Shown piece after piece: positions 35,640 to 44,881 of a stretch of DNA of 55,397 nt. The position numbers and the translations under genes were made by a program. Under the pieces are notes generated by a model that worked only from the letters and a program-made list of their open reading frames with translations, did no database searches and was not told the origin of the DNA. This DNA is from Rhodobiaceae bacterium. Its GTDB lineage: Bacteria; Pseudomonadota; Alphaproteobacteria; Rhizobiales; Aestuariivirgaceae. The stretch spans positions 1-55,397 of the forward strand of contig VFJY01000143.1 of the NCBI GenBank assembly GCA_009885825.1, read 5' to 3'. Each line of letters begins with the position of its first letter. Positions within the stretch are counted from its first letter, which is position 1.

Positions 35640-36573
35640 ATGCTCGCTCATTCATTCGGCTATTGGCTGCAGCAGCTTCTCAATGCCCTGACTATCGCCA
35701 GTTTCTATGTGCCGCTGACGGTTGCCTATGCGCTGGTGCAGGGCATCACCAGCAAGATTTTTTTATCCTTTGGCGATTTCACCATGTATGCGGCGTTTGC
35801 CGCCCTTTATGCGGGCCTCGCAGGACTTCTGGCGGGGCAAGAAGCGGCCATGACACTTGCCGGGGGCCTTGATGCTGGCCATGCTGTGCGCGGCGGCCCT
35901 GGGGCGGGTAGCGGCGACCCATGTTTTCGCGCCTCTGATCAAAGGATCAGCTCAGGCTTTCATGATCGGCTCCATTGGTGTTTCCATTGCCTTGCAGGAA
36001 GTCATGCGGATGCAATCGGGCAACCGTGACCTGTGGCTGCCGCCCGTGCTTGAGGGCGCTGCGGTCAGAATTTACGACGGGCCCTTTCCGGTTCAGATCG
36101 GCCTGGTGCCCGTTGTCGCCATCGCGACATCGATTGCCGCGATCGCAATTGTCCTGGCCGTCATGAAACATTCCGCTATCGGGCGGGCTTGGAACGCCTG
36201 CTCGCAATCGGAACGGCTGGCAAGACTGAGTGACATTGACACCATGGCTGTCCTGCGCTGGACTTGTGTTGGCTCGGCGGCGCTGGCCAGCATCTCGGGC
36301 TGGATCATCGCCATGTCCTATGGCGGCGTCAATTTCTCCATGGGCCTGATGCTCGGCTTCAAGGCGATGTTTGCCTCCGTCATTGGCGGCTATGGAACCT
36401 TGCGGGGCGCCATTCTAGGCGCCATTGTCCTGGCATTTGCCGAGACCTTGTGGACGGCCATTTTTCCAAGCGGCTATCGCGACGTGGCGGTGTTTGGTTT
36501 GATCACGCTGATTCTCATGCCAAAACCGGAAGGTCTTCTGGATTCAGCAGACCGGCGCGAAAGCGAGGATTAG
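35640..36573 (+). pseudogene. LivH-like branched-chain amino acid ABC permease, frameshifted
   Basis: Two overlapping reading frames together make one permease. From ATG 35640 (AGGA upstream) the first frame encodes MLAHSFGYWLQQLLNAL and FGDFTMYAAFAALYAG, the usual LivH N-terminal half, then runs out of homology at about 35865. The second frame, open from 35854 to 36573, gives AAALGRVAATHVFAPLIKG and NFSMGLMLGFKAMFASVIGGYG, the C-terminal half. Removing one G from the run of five at 35862-35866 joins them. It may be a disabled gene or a sequencing error in the G run. No ATPase or binding-protein gene is adjacent. The lipoprotein gene starts directly after the stop. Confidence 0.82.
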
Positions 36574-37035
36574 ATGAGACGGTGGTTGCAAGTATTTTTG
36601 GCGCTCTGTTTTGCCTCAGCGCTCTCAGCCTGCGAGGAACAAGTTGACAAGCCCTATCTCAAGATCGTTGGAGGCGGGTTCATGTTCAACTTGCGCTATT
36701 CCAAGGCGACTTACGGCTTCGTGGCGCGCCAACTGCGAACATTGCCCGAGGGCAGCGTGTTGGAGGCAAGTTTTGACTTGCCGGGCCGGAACTACAAATA
36801 TGTTGAAACGCAACCTGCATTTCCGGGCAAGCTGCAATACAAGTTTGAGACGGATGGAATATTTGGCATCAGGAAAAATACGCCTTACAAAGTGAAGTTA
36901 AGGCTCCTGGAGGCCAAAACCGGCAAAGAACTCACTGTGGTTGAGCACAGTTTTCAGTCTGACATCGACCAGGAAGGGCTGCCCACAAAGCCTCCAATCC
37001 TGCCGGGGGCCGGTTATGAACTGGCGCCGGAGTGA
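36574..37035 (+). CDS. Predicted lipoprotein of unknown function
   Basis: A 153-aa protein with a lipoprotein signal: basic MRRW, hydrophobic LALCFASALSAC with the Cys at about residue 20 in a good lipobox (LSAC). The rest is beta-rich, without a family I recognise (YLKIVGGGFMFNLRYSKATYGF, PGRNYKYVETQPAFPGKLQYKFETDG). The ATG directly abuts the stop of the frameshifted permease, so it is translated with it. It converges on ybjQ, the two stops being adjacent. Confidence 0.8.
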   Translation: MRRWLQVFLALCFASALSACEEQVDKPYLKIVGGGFMFNLRYSKATYGFVARQLRTLPEGSVLEASFDLPGRNYKYVETQPAFPGKLQYKFETDGIFGIRKNTPYKVKLRLLEAKTGKELTVVEHSFQSDIDQEGLPTKPPILPGAGYELAPE

Positions 37036-37356
37036 CTACTCAATGACGACGGCGGTACCGGCTGCCGTCACCATCAGCATGCTGCCATTGCTTCCAATGG
37101 TTTCATAGTCCAAATCAACGCCAATGACGGCATTCGCGCCGAGTTCAGCGGCTCTTGCCATCAGATCGCCAATCGCAGTTTCGCGGGCGTCATTCAGCAC
37201 CTTTTCATAGGAGCCGGAGCGGCCGCCGACAATATCGCGTATGGATGCGAAGAGATCGCGAAACAGATTTGCGCCCAGTATGGCTTCGCCAGCCACCAGC
37301 CCCTTGTAGTCAAGGATGCGCTTGCCTTCGACATTGTGCGTGGTGGTAACGAGCAT
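37036..37356 (-). CDS. YbjQ/UPF0145 family protein
   Basis: A 106-aa YbjQ-family protein. [44 protein letters not shown] and [18 protein letters not shown] are all family-typical. The fold forms pentamers in solved structures, and a heavy-metal-binding role has been suggested but not proved. It lies 26 bp beyond purH on the same strand and may share transcription. Confidence 0.93.
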   Translation of the reverse strand: MLVTTTHNVEGKRILDYKGLVAGEAILGANLFRDLFASIRDIVGGRSGSYEKVLNDARETAIGDLMARAAELGANAVIGVDLDYETIGSNGSMLMVTAAGTAVVIE

Positions 37357-37382
37357 GGTGTTGGTCTCCCTGTCTGCAGTAT

Positions 37383-38966
37383 CTAGTGACGAAAGTGGCG
37401 AATTCCAGTGAAAACCATCGCAAGGCCCGCCTCATCGGCGGCGCGAATGATTTCATCGTCCTTGATCGAGCCGCCAGGCTGGATAACGGCCGTGGCCCCG
37501 GCTTCAGCAGCGTGGAGCAATCCATCGGCAAAGGGAAAAAAAGCGTCGGAGGCCACGACGGAACCCTGAACCAGCGGCCTGTCCAAACCAGCGGCCGCCG
37601 CTGCATCAGCACCCTTGCGCATTGCGATGCGCGCCGCGTCAATGCGCGACATCTGGCCAGCGCCGATGCCAACCGTCGCGCCATCCCTGGCGTAGATGAT
37701 GGCGTTTGATTTGACATGCTTGGCAACCCGGAAGGCGAATTTCAAATCGCGCATTTCCGTTTCGGTTGGCTGGCGTTTGCTGACAACTTTCAAATCCATA
37801 TCATCAATGGAACAGTTGTCCCGGGTCTGAACGAGAAGCCCACCGATGATGGACTTCACGGTTATGGCAGTGGTTCTGGCATTTGGAATTTCATCCAACA
37901 GCAACAGCCGCAGATTTTTCTTGGCGGCAATTTGGGCGCGTGCGGCCTGTGAGGCACCGGGCGCCACAATCACTTCGGTGAAAAGCTTGATAATTTCCAC
38001 GGCCGTTTCTTCGTCCAGCTCCCGGTTGAAAGCCAATATGCCGCCAAAGGCGCTGACGGGATCGCACAGCAGCGCTTTGCGATAGGCCTCAACGGGGGTT
38101 TCTCCAATGGCAACGCCGCAAGGGTTGGCATGTTTGACAATGACGCAGGACGCATCGGATCCCTGCGCAAACTCGGACAGGCAGTCGAGCGCGGCGTCGG
38201 TGTCGTTGATGTTATTGTAGGAGAGTTCTTTGCCCTGAATTTGCATGGCGCTGGCCACGCCTTTGCGGATGTCGGGGCTGGCATAGAGGGCGGCTTTCTG
38301 GTGGGGGTTTTCGCCGTAGCGCAGGGTTTGAACGCGCTTGCCGCCGGTGGCAAAATAGTCCGGCATCGTATCTCGCAATTGACCGGAAAACCATGCCGCG
38401 ATGCTGGCGTCATAGGACGCTGTTCTGGAAAATGCCTTGGCCGCAAGCCTGTGCCGTGTCTCTTGCGATGTTTGCCCGCGCAACGTTCGGAGCTCGGATA
38501 TCACAAGCGGATAGTCCGCCGGATCGACGACAACAGTGACGCTCTCATGATTCTTGGCCGCCGCCCTTATCATGGCCGGGCCGCCCACATCGATGTTTTC
38601 AATTGCCGTCTCCCAACCGGAGCCTTTGGCCACAGTTTCCTCAAAAGGATAGAGATTGACGACGAGCAGATCGATGTTCTTGATGCCATGTCGGGCTTTG
38701 GCTTCGGCGTGGGCGGGATTGCCCCTCACATTGAGCAGGCCGCCATGAATTGCCGGGTGCAATGTCTTCACGCGCCCATCCATGATTTCCGGAAAGCCGG
38801 TGACTGTCGCAACATCGATTGTTGGAATGCCGGCAGCCTGCAGGCTTTTCGCGGTCCCGCCCGTTGATATGATTTCAATATTCAAGGCAACCAGGGCCTT
38901 GGCAAGTTCGACCAGTCCGCTCTTGTCGGAAACTGAAAGTAGCGCCCGGCGCATCGGGTTGGTCAT
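37383..38966 (-). CDS. purH: Bifunctional AICAR formyltransferase / IMP cyclohydrolase
   Basis: PurH catalyses the last two steps of IMP synthesis. The 527-aa protein has the N-terminal IMPCH domain ([46 protein letters not shown]) and the C-terminal AICARFT domain ([75 protein letters not shown]). All catalytic segments look intact. It is the last large gene of the leftward htpX-rsmB-heparinase-like-purH run. Confidence 0.97.
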   Translation of the reverse strand: MTNPMRRALLSVSDKSGLVELAKALVALNIEIISTGGTAKSLQAAGIPTIDVATVTGFPEIMDGRVKTLHPAIHGGLLNVRGNPAHAEAKARHGIKNIDLLVVNLYPFEETVAKGSGWETAIENIDVGGPAMIRAAAKNHESVTVVVDPADYPLVISELRTLRGQTSQETRHRLAAKAFSRTASYDASIAAWFSGQLRDTMPDYFATGGKRVQTLRYGENPHQKAALYASPDIRKGVASAMQIQGKELSYNNINDTDAALDCLSEFAQGSDASCVIVKHANPCGVAIGETPVEAYRKALLCDPVSAFGGILAFNRELDEETAVEIIKLFTEVIVAPGASQAARAQIAAKKNLRLLLLDEIPNARTTAITVKSIIGGLLVQTRDNCSIDDMDLKVVSKRQPTETEMRDLKFAFRVAKHVKSNAIIYARDGATVGIGAGQMSRIDAARIAMRKGADAAAAAGLDRPLVQGSVVASDAFFPFADGLLHAAEAGATAVIQPGGSIKDDEIIRAADEAGLAMVFTGIRHFRH

Positions 38967-39025
38967 TGCAAACCTGCCTTAGCCATTGTTTGGACAGGCC
39001 ATAGCATGCTGGGATATTTAGGCCA

Positions 39026-40678
39026 CTAGTTAGGACGTCGCGGTGCTGCGTCGGCCGAATTGCGCCGCAGGGCCCAGACCGCCCGGTCGGAATATACGGT
39101 GTTTCCCCGGATCACAATCTGCTGGGTTCTTCTGGGGCCAAATTCGCCTCCAAGGAAGACGCTTTCCTCGATAGTGGTGCTTCCTCCCCGGGATGAGAAA
39201 TGCCACGACGTCCGGTTCGGCAAAGCCAGCAGGATGTAGCCATCCTTCGATGTGGGCAAAACTTTCACGGTGGGGTGCAGATGGAAGCGCAGGAGGTATT
39301 CGTGCGGCTTCAATTTGGATTTTGGCCCGCCCGCGCTCACTATCCGGTCCTCGCCGCGCAAGTCACGGCCATCCTGGGAGAGGAAGACGCTTCTCTCGTG
39401 AATAATCTTTTCCGATCTTTCCGAAATTGAATTCTGGCCGCTGATCAGGGTGCCCTGCGGTGAATTCGCAGTCTCCGCGACGGGAGCGCTCTTCGATTTC
39501 CGGGAGAAGCCGACGACTTCCAGGGTGTTGTGGGCGGCGATATCGGCGGCCGCTTTTTGCCACGCCCGCGAACCAGATTTTGGCGTGCCACAGTTGATGA
39601 ATATGCGATGCAAACCGTCGGAGAATTCCAGAGCCAAGGCGCTGTTGCAGCTCTGCGGCACGCCCACATCCATGATGAGAACGCCCGTGCCGCTGTTCAA
39701 TCTGCAGTAACCCGAGTGAGGCGCCAGAAGCAGCGGCCGCCCGTGAACCCTGTCATGCTCCAACAGCGATTTTATCTTGTTGGGGTGGGTTGCGACGCAG
39801 CCTTGAAAACCGCCCAGACCGTGATCGCCATGGCTCAACATGCGCAGCATGGGCATCATTCGCTCAATAGCCGCCGTCATGGCTGATGGTGCTGTTTCGT
39901 GGCTTGCAAACAGGGCGTCCCTCACCGGGATCATGTCAAGCAGGCAGTCGAGCAATTCAGAGGGATTGCGCGACACATGGCCACCGTCCGGCAAAATAAC
40001 CTGATCAATGACCGCGCTGAACCTGGCATGGGCATTGTCACGCAGCGTGCCAGTTGTGTGGAACGCGATGCTCGCACATTGCAAAGCCAGCGCCTGCAGC
40101 AACTGATCGGCCGGACGGGCCAGACGCAATGACGAAACTCTTCCAATATGCCGTTCAATCAGGGTGTAAAACGACTCTCTGAAACCCGATGAATGCTGTC
40201 CGACCAGAAAATGCGCACTCAGTGAAAGGGCAATAAGGGCTCGAATTTGCGCAGCTGCAGGCCAGCGTGATTTTTTTTGTTCGCCCCATTTCAACACCAG
40301 GGAACGCGCCACAATCCGGTGCAGTTCCTGGTCGCTTGCCACAAAGTGGCGCAGCCAATCCAGACTTTGCAAGCTGGACGACCAAACGGAATTCACCGGC
40401 ATCAGGGTGAAAATCTGTGTTGGTATTCCGGTGACCGCCAGGCCGCCGAAACTGAATTTCCCGCGGGCCATTTCATGAGCCAGCGCCGCGTCGCCAAATC
40501 TGAGAGGCGCGAGCTCGGCGCCAAGGCCCAGTATTCTTGTGGCGTGCTTGGGCCTCCAGCACAATCCAATTGCCGATTTTCGAAGGTACGCAGCGCCACG
40601 AACAAAAGTTTCCCGCCAACTGGAGGCGTTGTCCAAGCGCAGCGTGTTTCCGCTATTGAGCATGTCAAGCCGCGTCAT
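39026..40678 (-). CDS. Heparinase II/III-family protein
   Basis: A 550-aa protein. The first two-thirds are helical, an alpha/alpha toroid (LDWLRHFVASDQELHRIV, LLQALALQCASIAFHTTG, DGGHVSRNPSELLDCLLDMIPVRDAL). The remainder is a beta-rich sheet domain (SGYCRLNSGTGVLIMDVG, LEFSDGLHRIFINCG, HNTLEVVG) matching the Heparinase_II_III beta-jelly domain. Whether it acts as a polysaccharide lyase is unknown. I see no signal peptide. This gene type is fixed between rsmB and purH in many Hyphomicrobiales. ATG 40678 is preferred to a TTG at 40711 that lacks a ribosome site. Confidence 0.86.
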   Translation of the reverse strand: MTRLDMLNSGNTLRLDNASSWRETFVRGAAYLRKSAIGLCWRPKHATRILGLGAELAPLRFGDAALAHEMARGKFSFGGLAVTGIPTQIFTLMPVNSVWSSSLQSLDWLRHFVASDQELHRIVARSLVLKWGEQKKSRWPAAAQIRALIALSLSAHFLVGQHSSGFRESFYTLIERHIGRVSSLRLARPADQLLQALALQCASIAFHTTGTLRDNAHARFSAVIDQVILPDGGHVSRNPSELLDCLLDMIPVRDALFASHETAPSAMTAAIERMMPMLRMLSHGDHGLGGFQGCVATHPNKIKSLLEHDRVHGRPLLLAPHSGYCRLNSGTGVLIMDVGVPQSCNSALALEFSDGLHRIFINCGTPKSGSRAWQKAAADIAAHNTLEVVGFSRKSKSAPVAETANSPQGTLISGQNSISERSEKIIHERSVFLSQDGRDLRGEDRIVSAGGPKSKLKPHEYLLRFHLHPTVKVLPTSKDGYILLALPNRTSWHFSSRGGSTTIEESVFLGGEFGPRRTQQIVIRGNTVYSDRAVWALRRNSADAAPRRPN

Positions 40679-40735
40679 AAGAGTTAATTTGGAATAAGGA
40701 CACTGCGGCAAAAATGGTTAACGAAACGCTAATGT

Positions 40736-42058
40736 TCAGGAAATTACATTTTTGAGTCTTGCCGCAAAAAAACCATCCAAGCCTGTTTTTGAGCCGATTT
40801 TCATGGAGGGCAGGCAGCGCATGAGGCCCGCTTGCGTCACAAATTGGCTTTGTCCACCAAGCTCGGAGGGCAGAATAGGATCCAATGCAAAGTCGCTGTG
40901 AGCGCGGAGGAACTTGAAAACCTGACGCTCACCTTCAAGGGGCGATAGTGAACAGGTGCAATAGACCAGCTGGCCACCGGGCTTCACCAATCGCGCCGTA
41001 TGGGTCAGCATTTTTTGCTGCAATTCGACAAGGGCGGCGAGCTGATCGGCGGATTTCAAATACATGAGGTCGGGATGGCGCCGGATGGTTCCCGTTGCGG
41101 AGCAAGGCGCATCCAGCAGCACAGCGTCGTAGAGTGTGCTGGTCGGCATCGCCAGAACATCGGACAGGATCATGGTCGCGTTGAACCCTAAACGCCCGAG
41201 GTTCTCACGCATGCGGTTCATACGCGAAACGGAATCGTCAACCGACGTAACAACAGCGCCTTGCGCCACAAGCTGGGCGGTTTTGCCGCCGGGCGCGGCG
41301 CAGAGATCAAGAACGGATTGCCCCTTGATGTCGCCCAGCAGCTTTACCGGAAGGGCTGAGGCCGCGTCCTGCACCCACCATTCGCCCTCCTTGAAGCCCG
41401 GCAATTCCGTCAATGATTTTTCACCGAGTGACACCCTGATGCTGCCTGTTGGCAGCAACTCACCGTCCAGCACCAACGCCCAATGCGCGGGCCTGTCTTT
41501 GACAGAAATATCCAGAGGCGCCTCCACCAAATGGGCCGCTGCGATTTCCTGGGCAGTCTCATCTCCATAAGCTGAAACCCACTGCTGCCAGAGCCAGTCC
41601 GGTGTGTTGAGCCGGGGCCCATTCAAGGTTGCGAGCGTGTTTTTTCCCTCGCTTGCCACTTTTCGGAGGACTGCATTTATGAGTCCGGAAAAATGCTGGG
41701 CTTTTTTATCTTGCTTGGCGAGATCGACGCCCAAGTCGATCGCCGCATGGGCGCTGATGCTCATGAACAACAACTGGGCGACCGCTGTGCTCAGAACATC
41801 AACAGCCATTCCCGAGGACCGCGGCAGCGGCCTGGCGAGGAACTTGGCCAGAATTGCGTTTATCTCACCGCCATGACGAAGCGAGGTGGCGGCAAGGGCG
41901 TGGGCGAAGGACCGGTCACGACCCTCGAGCGCGCGGAAATCCGCATCTGTCTCAAGCAATTGGTCCAGCGGGCGCTGGTTGAGGGTGACACCCTGCAAAA
42001 GAATGATTGCCGCCCTTCTGGCTTTGAGGCCAGGTTTGCCGTCTTTAATGACCGCCAC
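40736..42058 (-). CDS. RsmB-family rRNA (cytosine-C5)-methyltransferase
   Basis: A 440-aa protein with an N-terminal NusB-like helical RNA-binding domain (ARRAAIILLQGVTLNQRPLDQLLE) and a C-terminal SAM methyltransferase. It has VLDLCAAPGGKTAQL (motif I), the DAPCSATG loop with one catalytic Cys and the VYCTCSLSPLEGE segment with the other. RsmB methylates C967 of 16S rRNA in E. coli. It begins 3 bp after the htpX stop. Confidence 0.93.
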   Translation of the reverse strand: MAVIKDGKPGLKARRAAIILLQGVTLNQRPLDQLLETDADFRALEGRDRSFAHALAATSLRHGGEINAILAKFLARPLPRSSGMAVDVLSTAVAQLLFMSISAHAAIDLGVDLAKQDKKAQHFSGLINAVLRKVASEGKNTLATLNGPRLNTPDWLWQQWVSAYGDETAQEIAAAHLVEAPLDISVKDRPAHWALVLDGELLPTGSIRVSLGEKSLTELPGFKEGEWWVQDAASALPVKLLGDIKGQSVLDLCAAPGGKTAQLVAQGAVVTSVDDSVSRMNRMRENLGRLGFNATMILSDVLAMPTSTLYDAVLLDAPCSATGTIRRHPDLMYLKSADQLAALVELQQKMLTHTARLVKPGGQLVYCTCSLSPLEGERQVFKFLRAHSDFALDPILPSELGGQSQFVTQAGLMRCLPSMKIGSKTGLDGFFAARLKNVIS

Positions 42059-42061
42059 TGA

Positions 42062-42952
42062 TTAGCCCCAAGGGCCTCTCCGAGCGGAAGTTAAAGGTGC
42101 AGTGTAGTTACCCATTTCGGTCGCCATCCTCTCAAGCGCTGCAACACGGTTTTCGGTTGCCGGATGGGTAGAGAACAGATTGTCCATGCGCTGTCCAGAC
42201 AAAGGGTTGATGATGAAGAGATGGGCCATGGCGGGATTGGCCTCGGCTTCGCGGTTCACAACATGGTGGGCGGCGGTTGAAATCTTGACGAGCGCCGATG
42301 CCAGCGAAGCCGGATCGCCGGAAATTTCGGCGCCGCCACGGTCAGCATCATATTCACGGGTTCGGCTTACGGCGAGTTGAACAACAGTCGCCGCGAGTGG
42401 CGCCAGGATCAGCAATGCAATTCCGCCCAGCGGGCCCAAGGAGCTGTTGCGGTCGCGGCCGCCAAACAGAAAGCCAAAATTGGCCAGCATTGATATGGCG
42501 CCGGCAAGCGTTGCGGTTACCGTCATCACCAGCGTATCGCGGTTTTTGACATGGGCAAGTTCGTGGGCCATGACGCCTGCCACTTCTTCTGGCGACAGCA
42601 GCTTTAATAGGCCGGTCGTCGCGGCAACCGCAGCGTTTTCAGGATTGCGCCCTGTGGCAAAAGCATTGGGCTGGGGGTTTTCCATGAGATAGACTTTTGG
42701 CATGGGCAGGCTGGCGCGCCTGGCCAGACTTGCCACCATGTCATGAAACTGAGGCGCTGCCGAACGGTCAATTTCACGGGCTCCCTGCATGCGCAGCACC
42801 ATCTTGTCGGCGTTCCAATAGGTGAAGAGGTTCATGCCGGCGGCAAAGATGAAGGCCAGCAACATGCCGCCCTGGCCACCCATAAGGTAGCCAATGGCGA
42901 GGAAGAGGCCAGTCATGGCCGCGAGAAGCAGGCCTGTTCGAAATGTATTCAT
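42062..42952 (-). CDS. htpX: HtpX zinc metalloprotease
   Basis: HtpX is an inner-membrane M48 protease in membrane-protein quality control. The 296-aa protein has N-terminal hydrophobic helices ([36 protein letters not shown]) and the zinc site HELAH (H130, E131, H134 in [17 protein letters not shown]). A further metal ligand Glu is in the [12 protein letters not shown] segment, and [14 protein letters not shown] follows. It heads the leftward rsmB-purH run and is divergent from the DUF1674 gene. Confidence 0.96.
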   Translation of the reverse strand: MNTFRTGLLLAAMTGLFLAIGYLMGGQGGMLLAFIFAAGMNLFTYWNADKMVLRMQGAREIDRSAAPQFHDMVASLARRASLPMPKVYLMENPQPNAFATGRNPENAAVAATTGLLKLLSPEEVAGVMAHELAHVKNRDTLVMTVTATLAGAISMLANFGFLFGGRDRNSSLGPLGGIALLILAPLAATVVQLAVSRTREYDADRGGAEISGDPASLASALVKISTAAHHVVNREAEANPAMAHLFIINPLSGQRMDNLFSTHPATENRVAALERMATEMGNYTAPLTSARRGPWG

Positions 42953-42989
42953 TGCCCTAAAATGGTATAGGCTTGGAGTTTCGACAAGT

Positions 42990-43163
42990 ATGGAAAAGAT
43001 TAAATTGAGTTCAGAAGCCCTCAGGGCCTTGGCTGAGGCCGAAGAGCGTCGGCGCTTGCATATTGGGAAGGCTCACGCCCCCAAAGAGATTAATGGCCCC
43101 GCTGGTCCTGAGCCCACCCGGTATGGCGATTGGGAATCGAAGGGAATTGCCTCTGATTTCTAG
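42990..43163 (+). CDS. DUF1674 (SDHAF4-like) protein
   Basis: A 57-aa protein ending in the DUF1674 signature [25 protein letters not shown]. Human SDHAF4 has the same C-terminal pattern and promotes assembly of flavinylated succinate dehydrogenase; the bacterial members are presumed to do likewise. ATG 42990 begins [22 protein letters not shown] longer reading from 42894 runs back over the htpX start. The glycosylase reading begins within its last codons. Confidence 0.87.
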   Translation: MEKIKLSSEALRALAEAEERRRLHIGKAHAPKEINGPAGPEPTRYGDWESKGIASDF

Positions 43164-43806
43164 GCCCGCAGCAATTGCCACCGCATCGGATGTTGCCAGA
43201 GGCGTCGAATTCCTGATCGCCGTTGAGCCGCGCTTTGCGGCGGTCGCAACCACCCATGGCGTGCCCTCCGCGCGGCGTGCTGAAAATAATCTGGCAAGCC
43301 TGCTTCAGGTCATCACGGAGCAGCTCATTTCATTGCAGGCGTCGGAAGCCATTTGGCAGCGAATCAAATCGAGCCTGCATCCGCTTTCTCCGGAAAGCAT
43401 CTTGGCCATCGATCATGATGGCCTTCGAAGGCTGGGATTGACGGGCGCGAAAGCGCGAAGTTTTTGGGCAATCGCCAGTGCGGCTCATACGGGTGAATTG
43501 AATTTTGATTCGCTGGCGGAAATGCCTGACCAGGATGTTTTGAAAAAATTGATGTCACTTCCGGGCATTGGCCCCTGGACGGCGGATATCTATTTGCTTT
43601 CAGCCCTCGGGCGCGCCGATGCTTTTCCCGCAGGCGATCTGGCCTTGCAAATTTCTGCGCAAAACCTGTTCGCATTGGAGGAAAGGCCCACGCCCAAGGC
43701 ATTTTTGGCGATGGCCGAGATCTGGAGGCCATGGCGTTCGGTTGCTGCACGGCTGTTATGGAGCCATTATCGCGGGTTAAAAGGGCTTGTCCAGGCCCGG
43801 AATTGA
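43123..43806 (+). CDS. DNA-3-methyladenine glycosylase II (AlkA-like)
   Basis: A base-excision glycosylase of the HhH-GPD superfamily. The helix-hairpin-helix SLPGIGPWTADIYLL and the following catalytic Asp in FPAGDLALQ are clear, and ITEQLISLQASEAIWQRI is the usual preceding helix. The start is uncertain: the ATG at 43123 gives 227 aa and overlaps the end of DUF1674, while the longest reading (43063) overlaps it further. No strong ribosome site is seen at either. It probably removes 3-methyladenine or related alkylated bases. Confidence 0.87.
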   Translation: MAIGNRRELPLISRPAAIATASDVARGVEFLIAVEPRFAAVATTHGVPSARRAENNLASLLQVITEQLISLQASEAIWQRIKSSLHPLSPESILAIDHDGLRRLGLTGAKARSFWAIASAAHTGELNFDSLAEMPDQDVLKKLMSLPGIGPWTADIYLLSALGRADAFPAGDLALQISAQNLFALEERPTPKAFLAMAEIWRPWRSVAARLLWSHYRGLKGLVQARN

Positions 43807-43871
43807 ACCCCTTCACAGGATTGTTGCACGATATATAGTAGTCTCATGACCAGGAACCCCAGAGGTTGAGA

Positions 43872-44432
43872 TTGTACCACGGAGCCATCGCGCCGGAAGC
43901 CTGCCCTGCCCTTGTTCTTAACGCCGACTACCGGCCGTTGAGCTACTATCCCTTGTCGCTGTGGAGCTGGCAGGATGCGATCAAGGCCGTGTTTCTGGAC
44001 CGGGTGAACATCGTCTCGGAATATGACCGGGTGGTGCGCAGCCCGTCGTTTGAATTCAAGCTGCCCAGCGTTGTTTCCCTCAAGACCTATGTGAAGCCTT
44101 CGCGCACGCCAGCGTTCACGCGGTTCAATGTTTTCCTGCGTGACCGGTTCACCTGCCAGTACTGCGGATCGCATGACGACCTGACCTTCGATCATGTGAC
44201 GCCGCGCTCAAAGGGCGGGCATACGACGTGGGACAATGTTGTTGCCGCATGTTCCCCCTGCAATTTGACCAAAGGCGGCTATCTGCCCCATGAAATCCAC
44301 ATGTTCCCGGCGCACAAGCCGCACTGTCCAAGCGTCAATGAGCTTCACAAGAATGGCCGGCATTTTCCGCCAAACTACTTGCATGAGAGCTGGCAGGACT
44401 ACCTTTATTGGGATACAGAACTCGATCCTTGA
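43872..44432 (+). CDS. HNH endonuclease family protein
   Basis: A protein of about 186 aa, widely conserved in alphaproteobacteria. It has the N-terminal ALVLNADYRPLSYYPLSLWS and DAIKAVFLDRVNIVSEYD blocks, then an HNH domain with CQYC, the catalytic HVTPRSKGGHTTWDN and a second CSPCN metal pair. The function is probably nucleolytic, but the target is not known; it is not a homing endonuclease by context. Start candidates are TTG at 43866 or 43872; AGAGG sits six bases before the latter, which I chose. It converges on the DsbB-like gene with a 28-bp overlap. Confidence 0.88.
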   Translation: MYHGAIAPEACPALVLNADYRPLSYYPLSLWSWQDAIKAVFLDRVNIVSEYDRVVRSPSFEFKLPSVVSLKTYVKPSRTPAFTRFNVFLRDRFTCQYCGSHDDLTFDHVTPRSKGGHTTWDNVVAACSPCNLTKGGYLPHEIHMFPAHKPHCPSVNELHKNGRHFPPNYLHESWQDYLYWDTELDP

Positions 44433-44881
44433 TTTCGCGCGCCTGCGAACGCGATGGCGGCAAGCAGCAACGAGATGACCGCATTCCAGCCTGCGAGCGA
44501 AATGCCAAAAATGCGAAAGGCCGCCTCATTGCAGGCAACAACCGTTTTGGTGAGATCAGGCAACCCATCAGAAATCTCACCACTGCAGGTGCTAGGACCT
44601 GGCCAGAACTTCCATTCAACGCCCGCGTGATAGGCTCCGAAAATCGCGCTATCCGCCAGGATAATCGCCAGAAAATAAAGCCCCGGCTTCGCGAAGGCGC
44701 CCGGGAGCAACACCAGAATAAGCGAGAGTGGAATTACAGCATAGTAGGCCCAGCGCTGCTGGAGGCAGAGGTGGCAGGGATCAAAGCCCGCGAATTGAAA
44801 AATCCAGGCGCCTGCGATAGTTGCCGTGGCACCTGCAAAGATGGCCAGCAATGATTTTAGAGGCGTCAAATAATTCAACAT
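44405..44881 (-). CDS. DsbB-family disulfide bond formation protein
   Basis: DsbB reoxidises DsbA using membrane quinones. The 158-aa protein has four hydrophobic segments, the first-loop pair C36-H-L-C39 (FDPCHLCLQQRWAYY) and the second-loop Cys pair C99 and C117 (PSTCSGE and VVACNEA). It is shorter in the second loop than E. coli DsbB. It is coupled to the downstream end of the DedA-like gene by a 7-bp overlap. No dsbA lies nearby. Confidence 0.91.
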   Translation of the reverse strand: MLNYLTPLKSLLAIFAGATATIAGAWIFQFAGFDPCHLCLQQRWAYYAVIPLSLILVLLPGAFAKPGLYFLAIILADSAIFGAYHAGVEWKFWPGPSTCSGEISDGLPDLTKTVVACNEAAFRIFGISLAGWNAVISLLLAAIAFAGARNQGSSSVSQ

